From: Lysobacterales bacterium
GTDB lineage: Bacteria; Pseudomonadota; Gammaproteobacteria; Xanthomonadales; SZUA-36
Assembly: GCA_029859645.1 (NCBI GenBank)
Contig: JAOUCS010000004.1
Coordinates: 20,853 to 84,852 of the forward strand
DNA: 64,000 bases
Direction: 5' to 3'
The translations under genes were made by a program, and so were the position numbers. The stretch's first letter is position 1; the number at the start of each line of letters is the position of its first letter. The notes under the pieces are model-generated. The model made no database searches. It saw only the letters and a program-made list of their open reading frames with translations, and was not told the origin of the DNA. Below are positions 19,621-30,309 of the stretch, in pieces.

Positions 19621-22600
19621 TCAGGGCTGAAAATTCGCCGGTAGCAGGCGCTGCATGTCTTCCAGGTTGCAGCCTTTGCGCCGGGCGTAATCTTCGGCCT
19701 GGTCCTCCAGTATTGGGCCCAGCACGAAATACTCCGCCTGCGGATGCGAGAAATAATAACCACAGACCGATGCCGCCGGCAGCATCGCGAAACCACTGGT
19801 CAGTTCCATGCCGGCATGGGCCGGCGCTTCCAGCAAGCGAAAGATCTTTTCCTTTTCACTGTGGTCAGGGCAAGCGGGGTAACCGGGGGCGGGGCGAATG
19901 CCCTGGTATTTTTCACCGATAAGCTCATCGTTTTCCAGCGACTCCTGTGCGGCATAACCCCAGGAATCACGCCGCACGTGCAGGTGCAGGTACTCGGCGA
20001 GGGCTTCCGCCAGGCGGTCGGCCAGCGCTTTGAGTAAAATGGCCTGGTAGTCGTCGTGGACTGCTTCGAATTCTGCAATTTTTTTCTCGATGCCCAGGCC
20101 TGCGGTCACCGCAAACAAGCCGGCATAGTCGCCAACCCCTGCTGCTGCCGGCGCTACATAATCGGCAAGGCAGCGGCTGGCGCGGCCATCGGCCTTGGCC
20201 CTTTGCTGGCGCAGAAACAGCAGTTTTTCAATCACTTTTTGCCGATTTTCATCCTGGTAAAGGATGACATCATCACCGTCCGCAGCCGCCGGGTAAACGC
20301 ACCAGACAGCCCTTGCTCGCAACCATTTTCCGGCAATGATCGAATCGAGCATCTCACGCGCATCGGCATAAAGATTGCTGGCCGTTTCTCCGACGACCGG
20401 ATCACGCAGGATATCGGGAAACCGTCCGGCGAGTTCCCAGGTTTGGAAAAAAGGCGTCCAGTCAATGAATGGCACCAGATGTTCCAGGTCAAAATCTTCC
20501 AGTACCTGGAGCCCCGATTCATTCGGTTTGCTGATGGCCGCTTCCTGCCAGTTGATCTGTAGGCGGTTAGCGCGGGCGGATTCGATGGAAACCGGCGGTT
20601 TGCGGCGGCTGCCCTTGCTGCGGCGCTCGCGCATATCCTGATAGTCCTGCGCCGTTTTTTGCATCAGCTCTGTGCGGCTTTGGGGACTGATCAGCTTACG
20701 GGCGACACCCACTGCGCGCGAAGCGTCTTTAACCCAGAACACACCGTTGTCGTATTCAGGTTCAATTCTGAGGGCAGTGTGGATGGGAGATGTCGTTGCG
20801 CCGCCGATCATCAGCGGCTGGTTCAGGCCCTGGCGTTTCATTTCCGCCGCCACCAGGCGCATTTCTTCCAACGAAGGTGTAATGAGGCCCGACAGCCCGA
20901 TGATGTCTGCATTTTCCTTCACGGCTGTAGAAATAATGGTTTCACCTGGAACCATCACGCCGAGGTCGGTTACTTCAAAATTATTGCAGCGCAGTACGAC
21001 CCCAACGATATTTTTACCGATGTCGTGGACGTCGCCTTTGACGGTGGCCATGACGATGTGTCCCTGGCTGCTTGCGGTATCCCCGCTGCGCCGCTTCTCT
21101 TCCTCGATGTGCGGAATCAGCACGGCAACCGCCTGTTTCATGACCCGGGCGCTCTTCACCACCTGTGGCAGGAACATTTTGCCGGCTCCAAACAGGTCGC
21201 CAACCACGTTCATGCCGTCCATCAAGGGGCCTTCGATTACGTCCAGTGCACGGCTCGACTGCTGCCGGGCTTCCTCCGTATCTTCTTCGATGTGGCTGTT
21301 AATGCCTTTGACCAGCGCATGGGTGATGCGGTCATGAAGTGGCAGTTCACGCCATTCCTCGGTAGCGGCCTCCTTGCGGTTTTCTCCCTGGAAAGACTGG
21401 GCAATTTCCAGCAGGCGGTCGGTGGCGTCTTCACTGCGGTTCAGCACCACGTCTTCAACCGCATCCCGCAATTCAGGGTTGATTTCGTCGTAGATTTCCA
21501 GCTGGCCTGCGTTGACAATGGCCATGTCCAGGCCAGCCTTGATCGCGTGATAAAGGAACACGGAATGGATGGCTTCACGTACCCGGTCCTGACCACGAAA
21601 AGAAAATGAAATATTACTCAGGCCACCCGAAATCATTGCACCTGGGCAGGCTCGTTTTATTGCTCGGGTCGCCTCAATGAAATCCACGCCGTAGCTGTTG
21701 TGTTCGGCAATACCGGTAGCGACCGCGAAAATATTCGGATCGAAGATGATATCTTCAGGAGGAAATCCGACTTCTTCAGTCAGGATTTTCCAGGCGCGCT
21801 TGCAGATCTCTACCCGGCGCTCGAGCGTGTCAGCCTGGCCTTTTTCATCAAAAGCCATAACGATCACCGCTGCGCCGTAACGCAGCACGGTGCGGGCTTG
21901 TTCGATAAACGGCTCAACGCCCTCTTTCATGCTGATCGAATTGACCACGCCTTTACCTTGCAGGCATCGCAGTCCCGCCTCAAGCACGTCCCAGCGCGAC
22001 GAGTCGATCATGACAGGCACCCTGGCGATATCCGGTTCGGATGCGATCAGGTTTAGAAAGGTGGTCATCGCCTGAGGGCCGTCCAGCAGCCCTTCGTCCA
22101 TATTCACATCAATGATCTGGGCGCCATTTTCCACTTGCTGGCGCGCCACCTGCAGTGCGGCAGGGTAATCGTCGTTCTGGATCAGCCGGCGAAAAATGGC
22201 GGACCCGGTGACATTGGTTCGCTCACCGATATTGAGAAAATTCAGATCGGGCGTGATGGTCAGGGGTTCCAGGCCGGAAAGACGGCACCAGGGACTGTTG
22301 CCGGGTATATCGCGCGGTTTCCTGTTGCTGACCGACCTGGCAATGGCCTGGATGTGCGCCGGTGTCGTGCCGCAACAGCCGCCGACGATGTTGATCAGGC
22401 CGTCGTTGGCGAATTCACCCAGCAGCTGCGCCATGTTTTGGGGCGTGTCGTCGTATTCACCCAGTTCATTGGGCAATCCCGCATTGGGATACAGGCTCAC
22501 GGGGCAGTCGGCCACCCTGGACAGCTCCTGGATCCAGGGCCGGATTTCCGCCGCACCCAGTGCGCAATTCAAGCCGACCGCAAATGGCCGTGCGTGCCGG

Positions 22601-23325
22601 ATAGAATTCCAGAATGCTTCCACGGTCTGCCCGGACAGCGTCCGTCCACTGGCGTCGACGATGGTGCCGGAGATGATCACGGGCAGGCGATACCCGAGTG
22701 TTTCAAAGACTTCGGAAATTCCAAAGAGCGCCGCCTTGCAGTTCAATGTGTCGAAAACGGTTTCGACCATCAGCAAATCCGCACCACCCTCAATCAGGCC
22801 GGTGGCTGCCTCGGCATAGGCAGCTGAGAGTTGCTGGAAATCGACATTGCGATATTCCGGCCGGTTGACATCAGGGGAGAGCGAAGCAGTCCGGTTAGTG
22901 GGTCCGAGCGCACCGGCCACGTAGCGCTCGGTGCCCGGATGTGCTGCCATGTACTCGTCCGCTGCCGCCCGCGCGAGCTGCGCACTTTGCCGGTTGATTT
23001 CGAATACCAGGTCACCTGTCCCGTAATCGGCCTGTGCAATGGATGTTGCGTTGAACGTGTTGGTCTCCAGTATTTCCGCCCCGGCATCGAGGAAATTTCG
23101 ATGGATGTCCTGGATCACGACGGGCTGCGTCAGGCTGAGTAAATCGTTATTACCCTTCTGCGGTTGAGGGTGGTCAGCCAGGCGCTGACCGCGATAGTCC
23201 TGCTCATCCAGTCGCCGGTCCTGGATCATGGTGCCCATGGCGCCGTCAACGATCAGGATCCGTTTTTCGAGTTCAGACTGGAGCCGCGCAACCCGGTCCG
23301 GGTTCCGATAAGGAAGTGTTTTCAT
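19621..23325 (-). CDS. metH: cobalamin-dependent methionine synthase
   Basis: Transfers a methyl group from 5-methyltetrahydrofolate to homocysteine through methylcobalamin. 1234 residues (E. coli 1227). Order: homocysteine domain (about 1-330) with the zinc cysteines in VGGCCGTTP; folate domain (about 350-640, starting [14 protein letters not shown]); cobalamin domain with the axial histidine motif GDVHDIGKN near residue 760; C-terminal reactivation domain with [12 protein letters not shown] for S-adenosylmethionine. The start MKTLPYRN overlaps the upstream regulator stop (ATGA) and has no clear SD of its own, so translation is probably coupled. Upstream extension of the frame to 23394 is not family-like. 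Confidence 0.97.
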   Translation of the reverse strand: MKTLPYRNPDRVARLQSELEKRILIVDGAMGTMIQDRRLDEQDYRGQRLADHPQPQKGNNDLLSLTQPVVIQDIHRNFLDAGAEILETNTFNATSIAQADYGTGDLVFEINRQSAQLARAAADEYMAAHPGTERYVAGALGPTNRTASLSPDVNRPEYRNVDFQQLSAAYAEAATGLIEGGADLLMVETVFDTLNCKAALFGISEVFETLGYRLPVIISGTIVDASGRTLSGQTVEAFWNSIRHARPFAVGLNCALGAAEIRPWIQELSRVADCPVSLYPNAGLPNELGEYDDTPQNMAQLLGEFANDGLINIVGGCCGTTPAHIQAIARSVSNRKPRDIPGNSPWCRLSGLEPLTITPDLNFLNIGERTNVTGSAIFRRLIQNDDYPAALQVARQQVENGAQIIDVNMDEGLLDGPQAMTTFLNLIASEPDIARVPVMIDSSRWDVLEAGLRCLQGKGVVNSISMKEGVEPFIEQARTVLRYGAAVIVMAFDEKGQADTLERRVEICKRAWKILTEEVGFPPEDIIFDPNIFAVATGIAEHNSYGVDFIEATRAIKRACPGAMISGGLSNISFSFRGQDRVREAIHSVFLYHAIKAGLDMAIVNAGQLEIYDEINPELRDAVEDVVLNRSEDATDRLLEIAQSFQGENRKEAATEEWRELPLHDRITHALVKGINSHIEEDTEEARQQSSRALDVIEGPLMDGMNVVGDLFGAGKMFLPQVVKSARVMKQAVAVLIPHIEEEKRRSGDTASSQGHIVMATVKGDVHDIGKNIVGVVLRCNNFEVTDLGVMVPGETIISTAVKENADIIGLSGLITPSLEEMRLVAAEMKRQGLNQPLMIGGATTSPIHTALRIEPEYDNGVFWVKDASRAVGVARKLISPQSRTELMQKTAQDYQDMRERRSKGSRRKPPVSIESARANRLQINWQEAAISKPNESGLQVLEDFDLEHLVPFIDWTPFFQTWELAGRFPDILRDPVVGETASNLYADAREMLDSIIAGKWLRARAVWCVYPAAADGDDVILYQDENRQKVIEKLLFLRQQRAKADGRASRCLADYVAPAAAGVGDYAGLFAVTAGLGIEKKIAEFEAVHDDYQAILLKALADRLAEALAEYLHLHVRRDSWGYAAQESLENDELIGEKYQGIRPAPGYPACPDHSEKEKIFRLLEAPAHAGMELTSGFAMLPAASVCGYYFSHPQAEYFVLGPILEDQAEDYARRKGCNLEDMQRLLPANFQP

Positions 23326-24275
23326 TGTTTGATCGCAGAAAGTGACAGAACAGAAAAATTGGGCGTGCGTTTCTCGATGGCTGAAACGGCACAATGCTGA
23401 ACCACCAGGCCGGCCAATCTGCAGAAGTTTTCCAGCTGTGCGGTGGTGAATCCCAGGTTCACATGGTTGTAAGGTTCCACCGCCTTGGCATGCTGGTGCT
23501 TTTGCAGGGTTACAGCCAGCAAGCGGCCGTTTTTCCTGAGCACCCGGGCTGCCTCCGAGAACACCTGCTGCGGCTCCTTTGTGTAAGTCAGGGCGTGCAT
23601 CAGCAGGACCGTATCGAAGCTCCTGTCCCGCACGGCAAGTGAATGCATATCCCCCAGCTCAAACTTTACATGTGGAAAAGCGCTCACCCGCGTGCGGCCA
23701 GCCTCGACTACCCGTTCGCTGATGTCCAGGCAGACAATGCTTTTTGCCGTTGGCGCCAGTAATTCTGCCAGCACACCATCGCCGGACGCGATGTCCAGAA
23801 CGTCGCCAGGATTCAACAGGTGCACCAGCCCCCTGGCTGTTGCTTCCCAGGTGCGACCCGGTGAATAGTGCCTGGCCATATCCCCCGCCACGCTGTCAGC
23901 CCAGGTAGAGACACCCCTGCGCTTGTTCAGTACCTGCTTGACTCGCTCCCTGTCCTGCAGCAACAGGGGGTCCGAGGTGTGTTTGCGCAACAATTGCCAT
24001 AACTGGTCCAGCGACTTGTCCTGCACGCCGGTGGCAATGCGGTAGTAGACAAAAACGCCATCGCGGCGATCGCTGACCAACCCGGCATCTTTCAATTTGG
24101 CCAGGTGGGTCGAAACGCGTGGCTGCGCCAGTTGCGTTATGGCGGACAGTTCTGCGACACTGAGTTCTTCAATTTCAAGCAGAAGAAGCAATCGCAGGCG
24201 CGTGGAGTCGGCGAGTAATCGACAGTGATGACTTGCCAGCTGCAAATCCATGCCGGACTGTTTTTGATCAATCAT
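23322..24275 (-). CDS. ArsR-type regulator fused to a methyltransferase domain (SahR/SamR-like)
   Basis: 317 residues. The N-terminal 80 or so form an ArsR winged helix ([21 protein letters not shown], then [15 protein letters not shown]) without the CVC metal site of arsenic sensors. Residues about 140-300 are a class I S-adenosylmethionine-binding fold, with the cofactor loop [14 protein letters not shown] and an acidic end of strand 2 (VCLDISE). Coupling to metH by ATGA suggests it senses S-adenosylmethionine or S-adenosylhomocysteine and controls methionine synthesis, as reported for ArsR-family SahR/SamR regulators. A true methyltransferase role is the alternative. Start at 24275 chosen over the longer frame to 24332. 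Confidence 0.85.
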   Translation of the reverse strand: MIDQKQSGMDLQLASHHCRLLADSTRLRLLLLLEIEELSVAELSAITQLAQPRVSTHLAKLKDAGLVSDRRDGVFVYYRIATGVQDKSLDQLWQLLRKHTSDPLLLQDRERVKQVLNKRRGVSTWADSVAGDMARHYSPGRTWEATARGLVHLLNPGDVLDIASGDGVLAELLAPTAKSIVCLDISERVVEAGRTRVSAFPHVKFELGDMHSLAVRDRSFDTVLLMHALTYTKEPQQVFSEAARVLRKNGRLLAVTLQKHQHAKAVEPYNHVNLGFTTAQLENFCRLAGLVVQHCAVSAIEKRTPNFSVLSLSAIKQ

Positions 24276-24287
24276 ACATATCTTTAT

Positions 24288-24295
24288 ATCATGAT
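24288..24295. promoter_or_regulatory. short perfect palindrome upstream of the ArsR-metH operon, possible operator
   Basis: ATCATGAT in an A+T-rich stretch (24271-24295) just before the regulator start, with a second palindrome TGATCA at 24265-24270 around the start codon. It may be part of the regulator's binding site; short and unproven. Confidence 0.3.
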
Positions 24296-24310
24296 CCAGA
24301 GATAAGGTGC

Positions 24311-24339
24311 AGACTATCGCCTGCTCCGGCAAAGGTCAA
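24311..24339 (-). promoter_or_regulatory. possible promoter of the ArsR-metH operon
   Basis: Minus strand TTGACC (24334-24339), 17-base spacer, TAGTCT (24311-24316). The -35 matches 5 of 6, the -10 only 3 of 6. Located 36 bases before the chosen start. Confidence 0.35.
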
Positions 24340-24353
24340 TAGCAATTGTTCTA

Positions 24354-24382
24354 GGGAATTAATTTCCTGTGATGGCTATAAT
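24354..24382 (+). promoter_or_regulatory. candidate promoter and palindrome for NAD-glutamate dehydrogenase
   Basis: A consensus -10 TATAAT lies at 24377-24382, without a good -35. Where the -35 should be there is a 14-base palindrome centred on AATTAATT (24354-24367, 12 of 14 symmetric), which may bind an activator. A start point near 24389 would place the first usable ATG at 24429. Confidence 0.35.
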
Positions 24383-24428
24383 TCCCAACGCAAGCAGTGC
24401 GTTGCAGCATCGACGGGAAAAAGAACAT

Positions 24429-27400
24429 ATGAGCCTCGACAAAGACCAGCAGAAAGCTGCGTTGACCCAGCAGGTCATCGCCCACCTGAAAAAAAGTTTG
24501 ACGGCAGAGAAGGCGGAAATGGCTGCCTGTTACGTTCAACAGTGTTTCCGGCGTGTGCCAGTTGAAGATCTGGCATTGGAGGCGCCGCAGACATTGGCGG
24601 GTATCGTTGTCGGTCAGCTGGACTTGCTCAGCAAGAAAGCGCCGGGTGAAGTGCTGATCCGCATTTTCAATCCGACCCTCGAGTCGCATGGTTGGGATTC
24701 GCCGCACACGATCGTGGAGATTGTCAATGATGATGCTCCTTTCCTGGTGGACTCGGCCTCACTGGCCTTCTCTGAAATGGATATCGGTGTCCACCTGATC
24801 ATGCACCCGGTGATCAGGGTAGGCCGCAGCAAGGCGGGTGTTCTGCAGGCCGTCTACCCAAAAAAGGAGAACCGGGGAAGCGCCGAGTCGGTCATGCAGT
24901 TCCAGGTGGACCGGAAAACGTCAGAGCGGGAACTGGAGTCGATCCGGGGCATGCTCGAAGAGGTTTTTTGTGATGTGCACCAGGCCGTTGGAGACTGGCG
25001 CAAGATGGAGCGCAGTGCTGCTCAGGCGGCGGCAAGCCTGAAAGAGTGGGCTCCGAACGCAGATGAAGCCTGGACGGAAGAATGCCAGGCGTTTCTGCAA
25101 TGGCTGCTGGACGATCATTTCATTTTTCTGGGCGTTCGGGATTACGAAGTGGTGCGAGACAAGGATGGCGGGGAACTTCGGGTCCGTGATGGATCCGGAC
25201 TGGGGATCCTGCGAGAAACATCCGACCTGGTGAGGACTCGCCCGCTGGCCAGCCTGGCGATCAACCAGCAAAAGCGACAGCCCTTGCCGTTGATTATCAC
25301 CAAAACAAACGCACGTTCGACGGTGCACCGCCGTGGATACATGGACTACATAGGTGTTTTGAAATTCGATAAAGAAGGAAGCACCATCGGCGAAAGACGG
25401 TTTCTCGGGATGTTTACCTCGTCGGCCTATAACCTCAATGCAATGGACACGCCACTGGTGAGCGTGCGGGCTCGAAAGGTACTGGATAATCTCGGCCTGG
25501 TGCAGGGCAGCCATGCATGGAAGTCCATGGTTCATATCCTGGAAACCCTGCCCAGGGATGAACTCTACCAGGCCAGTTCCAAAGAGTTACGGGATACCGC
25601 ACTGGGCGTGCTTAACCTGCAGGAGCGCCAACGGGTCAGGTTATTCATCCGCAGGGAGCGCTTTGGCAGGTTCTACTCCTGCCTCGTTTATATACCCAGG
25701 GAGCGTTTCAATACCGAGAATCGTGAAAAAATACAGGATATTCTGAGGCGCGCTTTGAAGGGCGTTCGCCTGGACTACGAGGTCCATGTCTCCGAATCCA
25801 GGTTAGCGCGCTTAAAGGTTATCGTCCGGCCACGCCCGGGCGCATCGATCCAATTTGATGTGGCTGCGGTGGAACGGAAAATTGTCGATGCGGTTCGTTC
25901 CTGGACCGACGGATTGCGGGAGATCCTGGTTGAAAAACTGGGCGAGGCGGCTGGGCTGGAAGCTGCAGGCCTGTTCGGACGTGCTTTTCCGGAAGCCTAC
26001 AAGGAAGATATCTCGCCCTGGGTAGCCGCTTTTGACGTTGAAAACCTGGCAGCCGTTCACGGGGGCGCGGACCTGCGAATGAGCCTGTATCGGCCCAGAA
26101 AGCCGCGTGGCGGAATCATCCGGTTCAAGGTGTTTCAGCGCAATGAGCCGATTCCCTTGTCTGACATTCTGCCGATGCTCGAGAATCTCGGCCTTCATAT
26201 TGTCAGCGAACGACCGTATGAATTGAAGCTTCCGGACGAGCAGCGTTTGTGGATCCAGGATTTCGACATGATTCCGGCGGTTGAACGTGAGCTGGATCTC
26301 GAATCGATCAGGGGTTTGTTCAAAGAAGCCTTTGAGAAGGCCTTGAGAGGCGAAGCGGACAGTGACGGGTTCAACCGCCTGGTAATCGCTTCTCACATGA
26401 CCTGGCAGCAGGTGAGGGTGCTGAGAGCCTACTGCAAGTATCTGCTGCAGACCGGTATTCCATTCTCGATGTCCTATATGGCGGAGACCCTGGCCAGGCA
26501 CCCGGCCATCGCGCGGCTGCTGATCGAGCTGTTTGAAGCCCTGTTCGATCCTGTGCGGGACGATGAGTCCGCCTACCGCAGGGAAATGGCCGCGAAAAAG
26601 ATGCGGCGCCGGTTCGACATCATGATGGCCAGCCCATTGACTGATGATCCGGTATTGGTGGACATGATCGCCGAATGCGCCGCCGCCAGGAAAAAGGATC
26701 GCGAATACCAGGTCGAGATGCTGAAGGAGACATTCCGGCGGGCGCTGGAATCTGTTTCCAGTCTTGATGAAGACCGAATGCTGTTCGCGTTTTACGAGGT
26801 GATCAAGGCTACTTTGAGAACTAACCGGTTTCAGCTGACCGAAACGGGAGGAATCAAGGAATGCCTCAGTTTCAAGCTGGATTCTCAGGCCTTGCCCGAT
26901 CTGCCGCTGCCGCGGCCTTTCCGGGAAATCTGGGTTTACTCGGCCCGGGTTGAAGGCATTCACCTGCGTGGCGGTAAGATCGCCAGGGGCGGTTTACGCT
27001 GGTCAGATCGCCGTGAGGACTTCAGAACAGAAGTGCTGGGGCTGATGAAAGCCCAGAGCGTCAAGAATACGATGATCGTGCCGGTGGGAGCGAAAGGCGG
27101 TTTCGTCGTGAAGCGCATGCCCGAGGATGGCAGCAGGGAAGCCGTAATGAAGGAGGGCGTTGATTGTTATAAATTATTTATCAATGGGTTATTGGATATT
27201 ACTGATAATTTAGATAAAGACGATACTGTGCCTCCGATGAATGTTGTTCGGCGCGATGAAGATGATCCCTACCTGGTGGTTGCCGCCGACAAGGGTACGG
27301 CCACTTTTTCAGACACCGCCAATGCGGTTGCAGCTGAGCACGGCTTCTGGCTCGGCGATGCGTTCGCGTCGGGCGGATCGGTGGGTTACGACCACAAGGG

Positions 27401-29381
27401 TATGGGCATTACAGCTCGCGGCGCCTGGGAAGGCGTCAAGCGGCATTTCCAGGAAATGGGCGTCAATATTCAGCGCGAGGCATTCAGCGTCGTGGGAATT
27501 GGCGATATGAGCGGAGATGTTTTTGGTAATGGCATGCTGCTGTCGAAACATATCCTGCTCAAGGCCGCGTTCAATCATCAGCACATTTTTCTCGATCCCA
27601 ATCCGGATGCGGCCTCCAGCTTTCGGGAGCGCCGGCGTCTGTTTCGCATGCCCCGTTCCAGCTGGACCGATTATAAAACGGGGCTGATCTCAAAAGGCGG
27701 CGGTATTTTCTCCCGGCTGGACAAGACCATTCCACTGAGCCCGGAGATCCGAAAGTGGCTCGGAATAGAGGAGCAACAGATGACGCCGAATGCCCTGATA
27801 AAGGTGCTGCTGCAGGCGCCCGTTGACCTGTTATGGAATGGTGGTATCGGCACCTATGTGAAATCGTCCTCCGAATCACATGCGGATGTCGGAGATCTCA
27901 TCAATAATGTGTTACGGGTGGATGGCAAAGACCTGCAGTGCAAAGTAGTGGGCGAGGGCGGAAATCTCGGTGTTACACAACTTGGCCGAATCGAGTATGC
28001 CCGGGCGGGCGGTCGGATCAACACCGATTTTATCGACAACTCGGCAGGAGTAGATACCTCTGACCACGAGGTTAATATCAAAATCCTGCTGAACCAGGCA
28101 ATGCGGTCCGGCAAACTGAAACCGGACGAGAGAAATCAAATATTGGCCGAGATGACCGACGAGGTCGGGGACCTGGTGCTGCGCAGCAATTATCTACAGA
28201 CCCAGGCCATTTCCATGATGGCCCGGTTTTCCGGGCCGCGCCTGGGCGCAAAACAGCATTTCATCAGGGTGCTGGAAGAACAGGGCCAGCTTGACCGGGA
28301 GCTGGAATTCCTGCCGGACGATGAAGAGCTGAGCGAGCGCAAGGACCAGGGAGAAGGCCTGGCCAGGCCTGAACTGGCGGTACTTCTTTCGTACAGCAAA
28401 ATCACCTTGTACCAGCAATTGCTGGCGTCGGACATTCCCGAGGATGGCTATCTTTCCGGTGAACTGATCCGATATTTTCCGCGGCTGTTACAGCAGCGGT
28501 TCAGCAAGCTGATGCCGCAGCACCGGCTGAAACGCGAGATCATAGCGACCCAGGTTACCAACAGCCTGGTCAACCGAATGGGTGCTTCGTTTGCTCTGAG
28601 GATGACCGAAGATACCGGCGCCTCGCCGAGCGAAGTGGCCAGGGCTTACACGATCGCACGGGAAGTATTCGACGCCCGGGAATTCTGGCTGAAGATTGAA
28701 GCCCTGGACAACAAGGTGGACAGTGAACTGCAGATTTCGGCGTTTATCTGCATGTGGCGTCTGTTACGCCAGGCGACCCGCTGGTTACTGAATCTGGAGG
28801 GCAGGAGGCTGGATATCCAGCATATGATCAAACGGCTTGCGCCCGGTCTCAAGGTTCTCGAGAAATCCATCGCAGAAACACTGACAGCCGATGAGAAAGC
28901 GGAACTGAAACGCCGGGCAGATGTTTTCGTGGAAGGCGGTTTCACGCGTAAACTGGCGAATCATACCGTTCTGCTGGAACGCCTGTTCCCGTCTCTTGAC
29001 GTGGTAGAGACGGCAGCCCGGCGCCGGACTGACGTCAAGCGGGTAGCAAGGGTGTTTTTCGGGCTCGGCGACGAGCTGGAGCTGAACTGGCTGAGAAGCC
29101 AGGTGGAATCTCTGCATGTGGTGGGCCAATGGCATGCGATTTCGAGGGCTAACCTGCGTGACCAGTTGTTTACAGTGCACAACCAACTGGTTGATTGCGT
29201 GTTGCGAACCGACGGCCGCAAGAAGGACCCGGTACAAGCCTGGATGGACCGGCAACAACAGGAGCTGAAGCCCGTGATCCATATGTTGAAAGACATGAAG
29301 AGCCATTACGAGATGGACTATCCAACTGTTTCAGTCGCCGTCCGGGCGCTTGAACAACTGGCAAGGGAGTCGCAACCGTGA
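24429..29381 (+). CDS. gdhB: NAD-specific glutamate dehydrogenase, large (about 180 kDa) type
   Basis: Oxidative deamination of glutamate to 2-oxoglutarate and ammonia, catabolic. 1650 residues, matching the giant bacterial class (about 1600-1650), much longer than the 450-residue enzymes. A long N-terminal regulatory part (about 1-700) precedes the catalytic core, which has GGKIARGGLRWSDRREDFR and the substrate lysine region VPVGAKGGFVVK, then VVGEGGNLGVTQLGR in the cofactor domain, and a helical C-terminal part. The ATG at 24429 is preferred because upstream ATGs lie within the candidate promoter. A block of A+T-rich rare-looking codons occurs at 27163-27240. Its stop overlaps the NAD kinase start (GTGA). 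Confidence 0.95.
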   Translation: MSLDKDQQKAALTQQVIAHLKKSLTAEKAEMAACYVQQCFRRVPVEDLALEAPQTLAGIVVGQLDLLSKKAPGEVLIRIFNPTLESHGWDSPHTIVEIVNDDAPFLVDSASLAFSEMDIGVHLIMHPVIRVGRSKAGVLQAVYPKKENRGSAESVMQFQVDRKTSERELESIRGMLEEVFCDVHQAVGDWRKMERSAAQAAASLKEWAPNADEAWTEECQAFLQWLLDDHFIFLGVRDYEVVRDKDGGELRVRDGSGLGILRETSDLVRTRPLASLAINQQKRQPLPLIITKTNARSTVHRRGYMDYIGVLKFDKEGSTIGERRFLGMFTSSAYNLNAMDTPLVSVRARKVLDNLGLVQGSHAWKSMVHILETLPRDELYQASSKELRDTALGVLNLQERQRVRLFIRRERFGRFYSCLVYIPRERFNTENREKIQDILRRALKGVRLDYEVHVSESRLARLKVIVRPRPGASIQFDVAAVERKIVDAVRSWTDGLREILVEKLGEAAGLEAAGLFGRAFPEAYKEDISPWVAAFDVENLAAVHGGADLRMSLYRPRKPRGGIIRFKVFQRNEPIPLSDILPMLENLGLHIVSERPYELKLPDEQRLWIQDFDMIPAVERELDLESIRGLFKEAFEKALRGEADSDGFNRLVIASHMTWQQVRVLRAYCKYLLQTGIPFSMSYMAETLARHPAIARLLIELFEALFDPVRDDESAYRREMAAKKMRRRFDIMMASPLTDDPVLVDMIAECAAARKKDREYQVEMLKETFRRALESVSSLDEDRMLFAFYEVIKATLRTNRFQLTETGGIKECLSFKLDSQALPDLPLPRPFREIWVYSARVEGIHLRGGKIARGGLRWSDRREDFRTEVLGLMKAQSVKNTMIVPVGAKGGFVVKRMPEDGSREAVMKEGVDCYKLFINGLLDITDNLDKDDTVPPMNVVRRDEDDPYLVVAADKGTATFSDTANAVAAEHGFWLGDAFASGGSVGYDHKGMGITARGAWEGVKRHFQEMGVNIQREAFSVVGIGDMSGDVFGNGMLLSKHILLKAAFNHQHIFLDPNPDAASSFRERRRLFRMPRSSWTDYKTGLISKGGGIFSRLDKTIPLSPEIRKWLGIEEQQMTPNALIKVLLQAPVDLLWNGGIGTYVKSSSESHADVGDLINNVLRVDGKDLQCKVVGEGGNLGVTQLGRIEYARAGGRINTDFIDNSAGVDTSDHEVNIKILLNQAMRSGKLKPDERNQILAEMTDEVGDLVLRSNYLQTQAISMMARFSGPRLGAKQHFIRVLEEQGQLDRELEFLPDDEELSERKDQGEGLARPELAVLLSYSKITLYQQLLASDIPEDGYLSGELIRYFPRLLQQRFSKLMPQHRLKREIIATQVTNSLVNRMGASFALRMTEDTGASPSEVARAYTIAREVFDAREFWLKIEALDNKVDSELQISAFICMWRLLRQATRWLLNLEGRRLDIQHMIKRLAPGLKVLEKSIAETLTADEKAELKRRADVFVEGGFTRKLANHTVLLERLFPSLDVVETAARRRTDVKRVARVFFGLGDELELNWLRSQVESLHVVGQWHAISRANLRDQLFTVHNQLVDCVLRTDGRKKDPVQAWMDRQQQELKPVIHMLKDMKSHYEMDYPTVSVAVRALEQLARESQP

Positions 29382-30145
29382 ATGGCCCGAGAAAAATCCA
29401 CTTTGTCGCCGCCCAGATCGAGGAGGCTGCCGCCGCCATGTCTGCGCTGCAGGACACCTACGGCCAGTACGAACTGGATGATGCGGATGTGATCGTTGCG
29501 CTGGGAGGCGATGGATTCATGTTGCGGACCTTGCACCGGTTTCTGCCCGCCGATTTGCCGGTCTATGGCATGAAGCTCGGTAATGTCGGCTTCCTGATGA
29601 ACCGCTTCAGGGAAGATGGGCTGCACGAACGGTTGAATGAAGCCGACGTAGTGGGATTGAATCCCTTGTCCATGATCGCCGTCACTGAGGCAGGTAACGA
29701 ATCAAGGGCGCTGGCAATCAACGAGGTCTCCCTGTTACGACAAGTGAACCAGGCGGCCCATATCCGGATCCTGATCAATGGTTCGGTGAAAGTCGAAGAA
29801 CTGGTCTGCGATGGCGTCCTGGTGTCCACGGCAGCAGGAAGTTCCGCTTACAACCTGTCAGTGCAGGGGCCAATCCTGCCGTTGGGTTCAGATGCGTTGG
29901 CGCTGACCCCGATTTCGCCGTTCAGGCCCAGGCGTTGGCGTGGTGCGGTATTGCCGTCCAGCGTCCATATTCGTTTCGAAGTGCTGGACAACTACAAGCG
30001 TCCGGTCAGTGCGACAGCCGACGCCGAGGAGATTCGCAACGTGATCAGCGTGGATGTGTACGAAGAAAAGGAGGTCACGTTGAAAATGATGTTCGACCCC
30101 GATCACTCGCTGGAACAACGCATCCTGGATGAACAGTTTTTGTAG
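29378..30145 (+). CDS. nadK: NAD kinase
   Basis: Phosphorylates NAD to NADP. 255 residues. The catalytic GGDG motif appears in ALGGDGFMLRTL, followed by LGNVGFLMNRF, NEVSLLRQ and the glycine/serine-rich VSTAAGSSAYNLS, all standard for ATP-NAD kinases. It is on the short side (E. coli 292), lacking part of the variable N-terminus. GTG start overlapping the NAD-GDH stop by four bases, an uncommon partnership discussed in the findings. Confidence 0.93.
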   Translation: MNGPRKIHFVAAQIEEAAAAMSALQDTYGQYELDDADVIVALGGDGFMLRTLHRFLPADLPVYGMKLGNVGFLMNRFREDGLHERLNEADVVGLNPLSMIAVTEAGNESRALAINEVSLLRQVNQAAHIRILINGSVKVEELVCDGVLVSTAAGSSAYNLSVQGPILPLGSDALALTPISPFRPRRWRGAVLPSSVHIRFEVLDNYKRPVSATADAEEIRNVISVDVYEEKEVTLKMMFDPDHSLEQRILDEQFL

Positions 30146-30309
30146 AGGATGGACATTCAGACGCACACTGATGGAAACAGGCGAGTTCCGGCATTTGGGC
30201 AATATTAGCCGACACTTGTTAACGGGTTGCCATCAAAAACGCCGGGCGTTCGGTGAGGCTATCATCGATCGGCGGGATTCAACTCGTCGAATGAAGGAAA
30301 GTAACCAGA

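Noticed and set aside
20659..21609. 316-codon open frame on the plus strand
   Set aside because: Lies wholly inside metH on the other strand; low-complexity His/Phe-rich translation without any family motif, a shadow of the G+C-rich coding pattern.
25812..26963. 383-codon open frame antisense to the glutamate dehydrogenase
   Set aside because: Fully overlaps the conserved GDH coding sequence and its translation has no recognisable domain.
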